Assembly (NCBI GenBank): GCA_017619615.1
Contig: JAFZRY010000010.1
Location: 1-64,000 of the forward strand
Reading direction: 5' to 3'
From: Lachnospiraceae bacterium
Lineage (GTDB): Bacteria > Bacillota > Clostridia > Lachnospirales > Lachnospiraceae
Length of the DNA stretch: 64,000 nucleotides
Each line of letters begins with the position of its first letter. The stretch's first letter is position 1. A model generated the notes under the pieces. The model ran no database searches. It was not told the DNA's origin and saw nothing but the letters and a program-made list of their open reading frames with translations. Shown one piece after another: positions 1 to 8,031 of this stretch. The position numbers and the translations under genes are program-made.

Positions 1-1
1 C

Positions 2-2238
2 ATCCGCTTCGACAAGGCGGGTACCTACACCTTCAAGATCGTTGAGACCGCTGAAGACGAAGAAGGTATCACCTACGACGCGGCCGAATGGACGCTGACT
101 GTCGTGATCCGCGACACCGACAACGAGCTCGAAGTCGAAAGCTACAAGTACGAGAAGGACGGCCAGGTGGTCGCCCAGTCCGAAGCGGTCTTCGACGAAG
201 AGACCGGCAAGCTTGTGACGCCGGTGGAAGATACCGTGATCGGTGCCGAATTCACCAACCCTTACAAGCCTGAACCTACCTATTACCAGCCGAAGGTCAC
301 CAAGGTCATTGAGATCGACTACGGCCCGATCGTCCGCGAGAAGATCTTCAACTTCGAACTGACGCTCCTGACCCAGGTCGACGCGGCCGGCGATCCGATC
401 ACCGACGGCGCCATCATCCCCGAGGGCGGCGATCATGTCACGATCACCATCCCGGCGGGCGGCACCACCGACATCGGCCTGTTCGGCAACATCCGCTTCG
501 ACAAGGCGGGTACCTACACCTTCAAGATCGTTGAGACCGCTGAAGACGAAGAAGGTATCACCTACGACGCGGCCGAGTGGACGCTGACCGTCGTGATCCG
601 CGACACCGACAACGAGCTCGAAGTCGAAAGCTACACCTACGAGAAGGACGGCGAAGTCGTCGCCCACTCCGAAGCGGTCTTCGACGAAGAGACGCTCAAG
701 CTTGTGACGCCGGTGGAAGACACTGTGATCGGTGCCGAATTCATCAATCCTTACAAGCCTGAACCTACCTATTACCAGCCGAAGGTCACCAAGGTCATCA
801 CCATCGACTACGGCCCGATCGTCCGCGAGAAGATCTTCAACTTCGAACTGACGCTGCTTGACCAGGTCGACGCGGCCGGCGATCCGATGGAAGACGGCGT
901 GATCATTCCTGAGGGCGGCGACCACGCCACGGTCACCATCCCGGCGGGCGGCACCACCGACATCGGCCTGTTCGGCAACCTCGAGTTCGTCAAGGCGGGC
1001 ACCTTCACCTTCAAGATCGTTGAGACCGCTGAAGACGAAGAAGGCATCACCTACGACGCGGCCGAGTGGACGCTGACCGTCGTGATCCGCGACACCGACA
1101 ACGAGCTCGAAGTCGAAAGCTACACCTACGAGAAGGACGGCGAAGTCGTCGCCCACTCCGAGGCGGTCTTCGACGAAGAGACCCTGAAGCTTGTGACGCC
1201 GGTGGAAGACACTGTGATCGGTGCCGAATTCATCAACCCTTACGAGCCCGAACCTACCAACTATCAGCCGAAGGTCACCAAGGTCATCACCATCGACTAC
1301 GGCCCGATCGTCCGCGAGAAGATCTTCAACTTCGAACTGACCCTGCTTGAGCAGGTCGACGCGGCCGGCGATCCGATGGAAGACGGCGTGATCATCCCTG
1401 AGGGCGGCGACCATGTCACGATCATCATCCCGGCGGGCGGCACCACCGACATCGGCCTGTTCGGCGACCTTGAGTTCGTCAAGGCGGGCACCTACACCTT
1501 CGAGATCGTCGAGACCGAAGAAGATGAGGAAGGCATCACCTACGACGCGGCCGTCTGGACGCTGACCGTCGTGATCCGCGACACCGACAACGAGCTCGAA
1601 GTCGAAAGCTACACCTACGAGAAGGACGGCGAAGTCGTCGCCCACTCCGAAGCGGTCTTCGACGAAGAGACCCTGAAGCTGGTCGAGCCGGTGGAAGACA
1701 CCGTGATCGGCGCTGAGTTCATCAACCCTTACAAGCCTGAACCGACCAACTACCAGCCGATGGTCACCAAGGTCATCGAGCTCGGCTACGGCCCGACTGT
1801 GGCGGAGAAGATCTTCAACTTCGAACTGACCCTGCTCGACCAGGTCGACGCGGCCGGCGATCCGATGGAGGACGGCGCCATCATTCCTGAGGGCGGCGAC
1901 CACGTCACGCTGACCATCCCGGCCGGCGAGGTCACCGAGACTGCCCTGTTCGGCGACATCGAGTTCGTCAAGGCGGGCACCTACACCTTCCAGATCGTTG
2001 AGACCGCTGAGAACGAAGAAGGTATCACCTATGACGCGGCCGAATGGACGCTGACCGTTGTGATCCGCGACACCGATCCGGAACTGGAAGTCGAGAGCTA
2101 CGCTTACGAGAAGGACGGCGAGATCGTTGACCACTCCGAAGCGGTCTTCGACGAAGAGACCCTGAAGCTCGTGGAGCCGGTGGCCGACACCGTGATCGGT
2201 GCCGAGTTCATCAACCCGTACAAGCCCGAACCGACCGA
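2..2238 (+). repeat. Tandem 489-bp coding repeats
   Basis: The same sequence recurs at 1, 490, 979, 1468 and 1957, an exact 489-bp (163-codon) period, with one partial and four full units before the pattern decays after about 2238. Adjacent units differ by scattered substitutions and no indels. This implies recent duplication or gene conversion within the surface-protein gene; copy number may vary between strains and short-read assemblies may have collapsed it. Confidence 0.95.
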
Positions 2239-3856
2239 GTACGCGGCCAAGGTCATGAAGACCGTCATCGGCGAGCCGACCGTGGCTGACAAGTACTTCC
2301 ACTTCGCCATGGAAGCCTCCGACGAGAACCCGGCGGGCGCCAGCCTGACGAGCTCCGACGAAGCCCTGACCGTGGAGATCAAGGTCCCTGCCGGCACCAC
2401 CGGCGCGGGCGTGGAAGCCTTCTTCGACGCCGTCACCTTCGATCAGGCCGGCACGTTCGTCTTCACCATCACCGAGCTTCTGGAAGATGAGGAAGGCGTG
2501 ACCTACGACGGCACCGTCTGGACGCTGACCGTGGTCGTGACCGACACCGACGGTGTCCTGGAGATCCTCGACGAGCCGCAGTACGAAGCGGAAGACAAGG
2601 ATCCGAGCCTGCTGGCGTTCTTCGAGAACCCGTACGCTCCGAGCCCGATCTTCACGACTCCTCGCGTGACCAAGATGTTGGCGGGCCAGACTCCTTCCGA
2701 AGACACGACCTTCGAGTTCGTGCTCAAGGCTGTGACCGTCGTGGCCGGCGGCAGCTGCGTCGACGGTGTGGAGATCGCTGCGGGCGACACCTGGACCAAG
2801 ACCATCGTGGGCGCCGGTACGGTAGACTTTGACCAGATCAAGTACACCAAGGCCGGAACCTACACTTACACCATCACTGAGACCGACACGCACGCCAACG
2901 GCTGGACTTACAGCGCGGTCGTCTGGACTGTCACCGTGACGGTAACGGATACCGACGGCGCCCTGATCTGCACCACCGCTTACACGGCGGGTGAAGAGAC
3001 CGGCACCACGGCTGAGTTCATCAACTACTACGAGCCGAACCCGGTCGAGTGGACGCCTGAAGTCCAGAAGGTCCTGTCCGAAGACAGCGACCTGCCTCGG
3101 ACCGACGTGGCCTTCCACTTCGAACTGAAGTACACCGAAGGTGATCCGGAAGACGGCTGCAGCCTGACCGCGGAAGACGTCCTGACGGCTGAAACGATCC
3201 TGCCTGCCGGCGAGTTCGAAAGCGAAGCCGCTGCGTTCGCCGCCATCACCTTCACGAAGGCCGGTACCTACACCTTCGAAGTGACCGAGCTTGACGACGG
3301 TGTCCTGGGCTTCACCTACGACACCACACCGAAGACCGTCACGGTCACGGTGCTCGACATCAGCGGCGACCTGGTGGTCCATGAAGTCACCATCGACGGC
3401 GGCGAAGCCGACATCGACGGCGCGAAGATCACGGTCATCGTCACCAACGACTTCAAAGAACCTCGCACCGAAGTCGGCGGCGTCAAGACCTGGGTCGGCG
3501 ACGAGTACGAAATCAATGTCCGTCCTGTCTCCATCACGATCCGTCTGTACGCGGACGGCGTGGAAGTTGCCCACAAGGTTGTCACGAAGGAAGACAACTG
3601 GACCTACAGCTTCAAGGATCTGCTGAAGTACAACACGGACGGCACGGAAATCGTCTACACGATCACCGAAGACGAAGTCCTCGGCTACATCACCGAGTAC
3701 AGCGGCTACAGCGTGACCAACAGACGCATTCCGGACACCGGCGATACTTCGGTCCTGCCTTGGGCGATCGCCATGGGCGGCAGCGTGGCTGCTCTGGGCG
3801 GTGTGCTCCTGGTCAGCAAGAAGAAGCGCAAAGAGGAAGACGAAGAAGAGAAATAA
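2..3856 (+). CDS. Giant repetitive sortase-anchored surface protein (pilin/adhesin-like), 5' end outside window
   Basis: The reading frame is open from base 2, so the start lies left of the window; 1284 codons are visible. The protein is a chain of about seven beta-rich modules resembling the Spy0128/FctA pilin isopeptide family: each begins near a Lys in a K-V-T-K-V motif, has an acidic V-E-T-A-E-D segment with a candidate catalytic Glu, and ends near an Asn in E-F-I-N-P-Y. The first five are almost identical. Modules after about 2239 diverge. A Cna-B-like module covers about 3466-3726. The C terminus is a classical sorting signal: IPDTG at 3728-3742, a hydrophobic stretch and a KKKRK tail, so the protein is likely covalently anchored to peptidoglycan by a sortase. 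No sortase gene is in this window. Intramolecular isopeptide bonds are inferred from the family, not shown. Role as adhesin, pilin backbone or surface stalk is undecided. Confidence 0.9.
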   Translation: MRFDKAGTYTFKIVETAEDEEGITYDAAEWTLTVVIRDTDNELEVESYKYEKDGQVVAQSEAVFDEETGKLVTPVEDTVIGAEFTNPYKPEPTYYQPKVTKVIEIDYGPIVREKIFNFELTLLTQVDAAGDPITDGAIIPEGGDHVTITIPAGGTTDIGLFGNIRFDKAGTYTFKIVETAEDEEGITYDAAEWTLTVVIRDTDNELEVESYTYEKDGEVVAHSEAVFDEETLKLVTPVEDTVIGAEFINPYKPEPTYYQPKVTKVITIDYGPIVREKIFNFELTLLDQVDAAGDPMEDGVIIPEGGDHATVTIPAGGTTDIGLFGNLEFVKAGTFTFKIVETAEDEEGITYDAAEWTLTVVIRDTDNELEVESYTYEKDGEVVAHSEAVFDEETLKLVTPVEDTVIGAEFINPYEPEPTNYQPKVTKVITIDYGPIVREKIFNFELTLLEQVDAAGDPMEDGVIIPEGGDHVTIIIPAGGTTDIGLFGDLEFVKAGTYTFEIVETEEDEEGITYDAAVWTLTVVIRDTDNELEVESYTYEKDGEVVAHSEAVFDEETLKLVEPVEDTVIGAEFINPYKPEPTNYQPMVTKVIELGYGPTVAEKIFNFELTLLDQVDAAGDPMEDGAIIPEGGDHVTLTIPAGEVTETALFGDIEFVKAGTYTFQIVETAENEEGITYDAAEWTLTVVIRDTDPELEVESYAYEKDGEIVDHSEAVFDEETLKLVEPVADTVIGAEFINPYKPEPTEYAAKVMKTVIGEPTVADKYFHFAMEASDENPAGASLTSSDEALTVEIKVPAGTTGAGVEAFFDAVTFDQAGTFVFTITELLEDEEGVTYDGTVWTLTVVVTDTDGVLEILDEPQYEAEDKDPSLLAFFENPYAPSPIFTTPRVTKMLAGQTPSEDTTFEFVLKAVTVVAGGSCVDGVEIAAGDTWTKTIVGAGTVDFDQIKYTKAGTYTYTITETDTHANGWTYSAVVWTVTVTVTDTDGALICTTAYTAGEETGTTAEFINYYEPNPVEWTPEVQKVLSEDSDLPRTDVAFHFELKYTEGDPEDGCSLTAEDVLTAETILPAGEFESEAAAFAAITFTKAGTYTFEVTELDDGVLGFTYDTTPKTVTVTVLDISGDLVVHEVTIDGGEADIDGAKITVIVTNDFKEPRTEVGGVKTWVGDEYEINVRPVSITIRLYADGVEVAHKVVTKEDNWTYSFKDLLKYNTDGTEIVYTITEDEVLGYITEYSGYSVTNRRIPDTGDTSVLPWAIAMGGSVAALGGVLLVSKKKRKEEDEEEK

Positions 3857-4143
3857 TTCTTCGCCCCGGAACATCTCCCGCGGCCCCGTAAGCCGCGGGG
3901 GATAAAGAAAAACAGCAGCAGCCTGGGATCGTAAGGTCTCAGGCTGCTTTATAATTGCGTACAAGGCCCTTCACGGGCTCTCAGACGGGTTTTGATGCTT
4001 CCGGCGGGAATTCGTGCGGGAAAATGCCACAGAGGCTTACAGAGCGTTTTACGGCGCTGGAGCGCGTCAGCCCGCTCCAAGCCGGCGGAGCAGGGAGCAG
4101 AGACAGCCGCACAAAAAAATCGAAACTTTTCAGGATAATATCT
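3857..4143. other. Intergenic region without a supported gene
   Basis: This stretch holds a GC-rich hairpin directly after the surface-protein gene (arms at 3877-3884 and 3892-3899, no T tract), then the terminator listed separately. Two small open frames (3955-4155 and 4014-4205) have no convincing ribosome binding site and no recognisable protein, so I do not call them. Confidence 0.6.
3914..3955 (+). terminator. Rho-independent terminator of the surface-protein gene
   Basis: AGCAGCCTG (3917-3925) pairs with CAGGCTGCT (3940-3948), extended by a G-T and two more pairs toward the loop, and is followed by TTTATAATT. Confidence 0.75.
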
Positions 4144-4172
4144 TTGACAAATTAAGTGAGACGCGGTATAAT
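4144..4172 (+). promoter_or_regulatory. Perfect consensus sigma-A promoter
   Basis: TTGACA at 4144-4149 and TATAAT at 4167-4172 are separated by exactly 17 bp. The site lies 65 bp ahead of the secreted protein at 4238, whose AGGAGG ribosome binding site is at 4224-4229. A full match in both hexamers is rare and predicts strong expression. Confidence 0.85.
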
Positions 4173-4237
4173 CAAATCAAGAATAGGACAGTTGATATTT
4201 TTTAATACCGGCTGGCGGAAAACAGGAGGGACGTAAC

Positions 4238-5650
4238 ATGAAAAAACTATTATCGCTTTTACTGACCTTCGCGCTCATCTTATCGGTCTGCAGTGCGGCA
4301 GGTGCGCAGGAAGGCGGGGGAGAAGACCTCCCGGTGATCAAAAAACCTGTTGAGATCTCCGTGACGGACGACCTGGGCGAACCGCTTCCCGGCGTATCCG
4401 TGCAGCTGACGGACGAAGACAACAACGTGCTGGAGGCCTGGGAGTCCGACGGCGGCAAACTGAAACTGTACCTGGAAGAAGGCGACTACGCGGTCGAAAG
4501 CCTTGTGGTCCCGGAAGGGTACCTGCTGGAGGCCCCGCTTGAAGTCGCGGTGGAACTGACGGAAGAAGAGCAGAACGTGTTTGTCGGCCACTGCTCGTAC
4601 AACCATACGGACAACGGGGATTTCTGCACCGATCCCACCCACGTCGGCTTCGAGCTTTACTCCATCAACGGCCAGATCGCTTACTGCTTCAACCACTGCC
4701 TGGCCAACCCGAACGGCAGCAGTCAGTACATCATGCAGGTGGCGTGCCCTGATTTCCTGTGGGACCATGCCCTGAACAAGAAAGTGGACGAGACGGCTGA
4801 TCTGGAATCGCAGAAACAGGACCTGTACGATCACGTGCTCGGCATCGTGTATCACTCCAGGGATCTTTATAATGCGCCGTACAACTTCACAGAAGCCCAG
4901 ATCCGCTGGCTGACCTATATCGCCATCAAGAGTTATACGGACTGCGAGCATATCGCGTTTAAGAACTATGACGACTACGGCAACAATATGTATGACAAAG
5001 TGACTCATACTTATCAGCCTGGCGGCACCGTCTGGGGCTCCGTCGTGCACCATGCGGCGGCAGACAATAAGAATGTGGAAGGCTACGATGCGGTCCAGGC
5101 GCTGTCCGTGTACAAGGAAGCTTATGACTATCTGCGTACCTGCACGACGCACCCGAACTACGAACTGTACATCTATTACCCCACCAACTGGGATGCCAAC
5201 GGCGGCGGCTATCAGTGCCTGATCACCGGCCAGCCCGTCATTACCAAGAAGGCCACCCTCGTCGTCCGCGAAGCCACCTCCGTCGAGATTCTCTGCCAGT
5301 GGAACGACCAGAACAACAGGAACCGCATCCGTCCCGGCGCTGCCGGTTTTGCTTCCTCTCTGGAACTGTTTGCCGACGGCGTCAACGTGACCGACCTCTA
5401 CCGGGACGGCCTGATCGTGGAAGAACATGACAGCACCTACGTCGTCAACTTCTCCGGCCTGCCCAAACGCAATGACGAAAAGCAGGAGATCGTCTACACG
5501 GTCCGCGCTTCCGCCTTTGGCTACAGCACCGATGTCAGCTTTGCCCCCGACGGCGGCACCATCGTGCTCACCTGCACCGACCAGATCCTCCTCCCGGTCA
5601 ACCACGGCGTTATCAAACCCGTCAGACCCCGGCCCATCTTCAGGCCCTGA
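4238..5650 (+). CDS. Secreted thioester-domain-like surface protein, no sorting signal
   Basis: 470 residues. A signal peptide (KK, hydrophobic core, likely cleavage after A-G-A at residue 23) directs export. Residues about 30-110 look like a Cna-B/SpaA beta domain (E-P-L-P-G-V motif). Residues about 110-330 resemble the TQxA thioester domains of Gram-positive pilus tips: A-Y-C-F-N places the candidate thioester Cys at 150. The usual T-Q-x-A partner motif appears here as T226-Y-I-A, so the Gln is replaced by Tyr and the thioester may not form. A second Cna-B-like domain follows (about 345-450). The C terminus is Pro/Arg rich and lacks an LPXTG motif or membrane anchor, so it may be released or held by the neighbouring adhesin. 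Strong promoter and ribosome site precede it. It could be a partner of the upstream surface protein; this is inference. Confidence 0.75.
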   Translation: MKKLLSLLLTFALILSVCSAAGAQEGGGEDLPVIKKPVEISVTDDLGEPLPGVSVQLTDEDNNVLEAWESDGGKLKLYLEEGDYAVESLVVPEGYLLEAPLEVAVELTEEEQNVFVGHCSYNHTDNGDFCTDPTHVGFELYSINGQIAYCFNHCLANPNGSSQYIMQVACPDFLWDHALNKKVDETADLESQKQDLYDHVLGIVYHSRDLYNAPYNFTEAQIRWLTYIAIKSYTDCEHIAFKNYDDYGNNMYDKVTHTYQPGGTVWGSVVHHAAADNKNVEGYDAVQALSVYKEAYDYLRTCTTHPNYELYIYYPTNWDANGGGYQCLITGQPVITKKATLVVREATSVEILCQWNDQNNRNRIRPGAAGFASSLELFADGVNVTDLYRDGLIVEEHDSTYVVNFSGLPKRNDEKQEIVYTVRASAFGYSTDVSFAPDGGTIVLTCTDQILLPVNHGVIKPVRPRPIFRP

Positions 5651-5657
5651 CGGATTC

Positions 5658-5682
5658 TGACAGGGGGACGGTTCCTTTGTCA
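5658..5682 (+). repeat. REP-like interspersed 25-bp element, copy 1
   Basis: The element starts TGACAGGGGGACGG and ends TTTGTCA, so its ends form a short inverted repeat (TGACA/TGTCA). A copy in inverse orientation with a single mismatch lies at 24118-24142, and the first 14 bases recur at 25730-25743. It sits just after a stop codon. Confidence 0.7.
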
Positions 5683-5726
5683 GGTTTTTCGGGCCGTTGT
5701 GCCAGCGGCCCTTCCGAAACACAAAA

Positions 5727-5758
5727 AACTCCCGGCCTTTCGCGGCCGGGAGTTTTTT
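5727..5758. terminator. Bidirectional terminator
   Basis: CTCCCGGCC and GGCCGGGAG form a perfect stem around a TTTCGC loop, with a run of A before and T after (5753-5758). It lies between converging genes and can stop both. Confidence 0.9.
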
Positions 5759-5782
5759 GATTGCTTTCTGATGCGGCGCCGT

Positions 5783-6706
5783 TCAGTCCGGATCCGACAC
5801 GTCCACCAGCTCGATGGTGAAATTCAGTTCCTTCCCCGCCATCTCGTGGTTCGCGTCGAACGTGACCGTCGTCTCGTCCTTCGCCACGACCCGCACCGGG
5901 ATATGCTGTCCGTAAACGTTCTGCAGATAGACCTGATCGCCCACGGCCAGTCCCGCGGAGCCGGCCAGCCGCGCGGTCTCCACCGAGAAGATCGCGTCGG
6001 GATCCGCCTCCCCGTACGCCTCGGACGGCATCAGGTGCACCTGCACGGTCTCCCCGATCTCCATGTCCGCCACCGCGGCGTCGAACCCGGGGATCATCAT
6101 CCCCGCCCCGCAGATGAACTCCAGCGGCTCCCCGCGGTCATAACTTGCGTCGAACTGCGTCCCGTCGTTGAACGTCCCGCGGTAATGCACCGTGCACTTC
6201 CGCCCGACGTTCTTCCCCGTCAGCGCCGGCCGGCATCCCGCGCAGCCACCGCATCCGGACCCGCAGTCGCCGCAGTCCCCGCTGCAGTCGTTTCCGCAGC
6301 CGCACCCGTCGCTTTCGCCCTGACTGCCGGCGTCCTGTCCGCCGCATCCGTGCTCTCCGCAGTCATGCTCCTCGCCGTGATGATCACAGTTCGCCCCGGT
6401 ATTCTCCAGCTCTCCGCGCAGATACGCCGCGACCGCTTCATCCGCATTCCCGGCCGCTCCCGCACAGAGCTCGATCCCTTCCTGCTCCAGAGCCGCCTGC
6501 GCACCGCCGCCGATCCCGCCGCAGATCAGCACGCCGATCTGCCGTCCGGCCAGCAGCGACGCCAGCGCGCTGTGCCCGCTGCCTTCCGCGCTCACGATCT
6601 CAGAGGAGATGACCTGTCCGTTCTCTATTTCATATACCTTAAACTGCTCACTGTGTCCGAAATGCTGGAACACTTCTCCGTTTTCATAAGTAACTGCGAT
6701 TTTCAT
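5783..6706 (-). CDS. NifX/DiNase-type cofactor-binding domain fused to SlyD-like FKBP prolyl isomerase
   Basis: 307 residues with three parts. Residues 1-100 match the dinitrogenase iron-molybdenum cofactor family (NifB/NifX-like), with the F-G-H-S and C-G-G-I-G-G-G signatures. Residues 101-160 are a linker very rich in Cys, His, Gly, Asp, suited to binding metal. Residues 161-307 are an FKBP-type peptidyl-prolyl isomerase of the SlyD sort (V-H-Y-R-G-T, G-M-I-P-G-F, inserted flap). SlyD uses a metal-rich tail for nickel handling, so a metallochaperone role is a reasonable inference; there are no nitrogenase genes here. It is 87 bp downstream of rtcB on the same strand and ends at a bidirectional terminator. 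Start ATG at 6706 begins the family's usual M-K-I-A-V. Confidence 0.85.
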   Translation of the reverse strand: MKIAVTYENGEVFQHFGHSEQFKVYEIENGQVISSEIVSAEGSGHSALASLLAGRQIGVLICGGIGGGAQAALEQEGIELCAGAAGNADEAVAAYLRGELENTGANCDHHGEEHDCGEHGCGGQDAGSQGESDGCGCGNDCSGDCGDCGSGCGGCAGCRPALTGKNVGRKCTVHYRGTFNDGTQFDASYDRGEPLEFICGAGMMIPGFDAAVADMEIGETVQVHLMPSEAYGEADPDAIFSVETARLAGSAGLAVGDQVYLQNVYGQHIPVRVVAKDETTVTFDANHEMAGKELNFTIELVDVSDPD

Positions 6707-6793
6707 CCGTATTGCCGCTCCTGTCAGTTCGTTCTTGTTTTCCCCGGGTTTCAGAAGAATACCTGTTTACTATAACAAATCGCCCGCGGTTTG

Positions 6794-8029
6794 TCATCCG
6801 TTTTTCTTCCACGGCACGTCGTCCGCCGACGCCTTGAAATTGTACACCGGCTTCATCACCTCGATGATATCCACGGAGTCGCGGATCACATCGATGATAT
6901 CCTCCAGGGACTTGTACGCCATCGGCGCCTCGTCCAGCGTCTCTGCGCTCACAGAGGTGGTGAAAATGCCCTTCATGGATTCGCGGTATTCCTCCAGGCT
7001 GAGCGTGTTCTTCGCGGCTGTGCGTGACATGATGCGGCCGGCGCCGTGAGGTGCGGAGTAGTTCCACTCGGGGTTCCCGCGGCCGACCGCCAGGACGGAG
7101 CCGTCGCGCATGTTGAGGGGGATCAGGACTTTTTCGCCGGCGTGCGCGGCGATCGCACCTTTGCGCAGGATCATTTCGTCGGTGTCGATGTAGTTGTGGA
7201 TCGTGTGGAACGCCTCCAGCGCCTTCATCCCGGTGCGCTCCAGGATGATCTCCGCCATGATTTCGCGGCTGCGGCGCGCGAAGCGCTGGCAGATATCCAC
7301 GTCGTGCAGGTAGTTCTCCAGGTATTCGCCCCATAGCCAGCAGATGTCCGGCGGTGCATCCAGGTCCTGCGTCTTGAATTCGCGCTCCAGCTGCTTCAGC
7401 GCGGCCTGAATCTCGGTCCGGCGGCCTTCCGCCTTGTACGTGCGGATGATCTCGTCGCGCTGCTTAAAGTACTCGTCCTTCCCCATGTGCAGGTCGATGG
7501 CTAATTGCTGGTAGATCTCCGCCACCTGCTTGCCCAGGTTGCGGCTGCCGGAGTGGATGATCAGGTAGTACGTCCCGTCGGACGCGCGCTCCACTTCGAT
7601 GAAGTGGTTTCCGCCGCCCAGCGTGCCCAGGGAGCGCTCCAGGCGCTTCGTGTCCTTCAGCTCGCGGTAGCACTTCAGGCCGGTCAGGTCGAACGGCTCG
7701 ACGCGCCCCTCCCAGGTGTTCATCCCGGACGGGATATAGTAGCAGGTCGCGTCGATCAGCTTGAGATCCGGTTCCTTGACGTCCAGCTTGACCGTGTACA
7801 TCCCGCAGCCGATATCCACGCCCACGATGTTCGGACAGGCCTTGCCGATGACCGTCATCGTCGTCCCGATCGTGCATCCTTTCCCGGCGTGCACGTCGGG
7901 CATGATGCGCACGCGGCTCCCCTCGGTGAGAGAGTAGTCGCACATGCGGCGGATCTGCTCGACGGCCTCGTCCTCGACTACCGCCGCGTAGCAGATGGCG
8001 GTGGTCACTTTTCCTTTTATTTCAAACAT
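6794..8029 (-). CDS. rtcB: RNA-splicing ligase RtcB
   Basis: 411 residues from the ATG at 8029, chosen because AAGGAGT lies just upstream and the family begins M-F-E-I-K-G-K; a longer frame to 8116 adds an unrelated tail. RtcB joins RNA 2',3'-cyclic phosphate (or 3'-phosphate) and 5'-OH ends using GTP and Mn2+, in RNA repair. Visible motifs are M-P-D-V-H-A-G-K-G, G-V-D-I-G-C-G-M (metal Asp and Cys), G-T-L-G-G-G-N-H-F, H-S-G-S-R and the H-G-A-G-R motif with the guanylylated His. It follows the GNAT-Nudix gene by 2 bp. No archease or RtcA gene is nearby. Confidence 0.93.
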   Translation of the reverse strand: MFEIKGKVTTAICYAAVVEDEAVEQIRRMCDYSLTEGSRVRIMPDVHAGKGCTIGTTMTVIGKACPNIVGVDIGCGMYTVKLDVKEPDLKLIDATCYYIPSGMNTWEGRVEPFDLTGLKCYRELKDTKRLERSLGTLGGGNHFIEVERASDGTYYLIIHSGSRNLGKQVAEIYQQLAIDLHMGKDEYFKQRDEIIRTYKAEGRRTEIQAALKQLEREFKTQDLDAPPDICWLWGEYLENYLHDVDICQRFARRSREIMAEIILERTGMKALEAFHTIHNYIDTDEMILRKGAIAAHAGEKVLIPLNMRDGSVLAVGRGNPEWNYSAPHGAGRIMSRTAAKNTLSLEEYRESMKGIFTTSVSAETLDEAPMAYKSLEDIIDVIRDSVDIIEVMKPVYNFKASADDVPWKKNG

Positions 8030-8031
8030 TT

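Noticed and set aside
2..2238. CRISPR-like array
   Set aside because: The period is 489 bp, in frame and fully coding; it is a protein repeat.
3955..4205. Two small frames (66 and 63 codons) in the gap before the secreted protein
   Set aside because: No ribosome site, no family, and they run through the consensus promoter.
4280..5722. 480-codon open frame antisense to the secreted protein
   Set aside because: It mirrors the codon pattern of the plus-strand gene, has no ribosome site and no recognisable domain; GC-rich third positions open the opposite frame.
5783..6706. Nitrogen fixation locus suggested by the NifX-type domain
   Set aside because: No nifHDK, nifB or related genes are present, and this domain family has many members outside nitrogenase systems.
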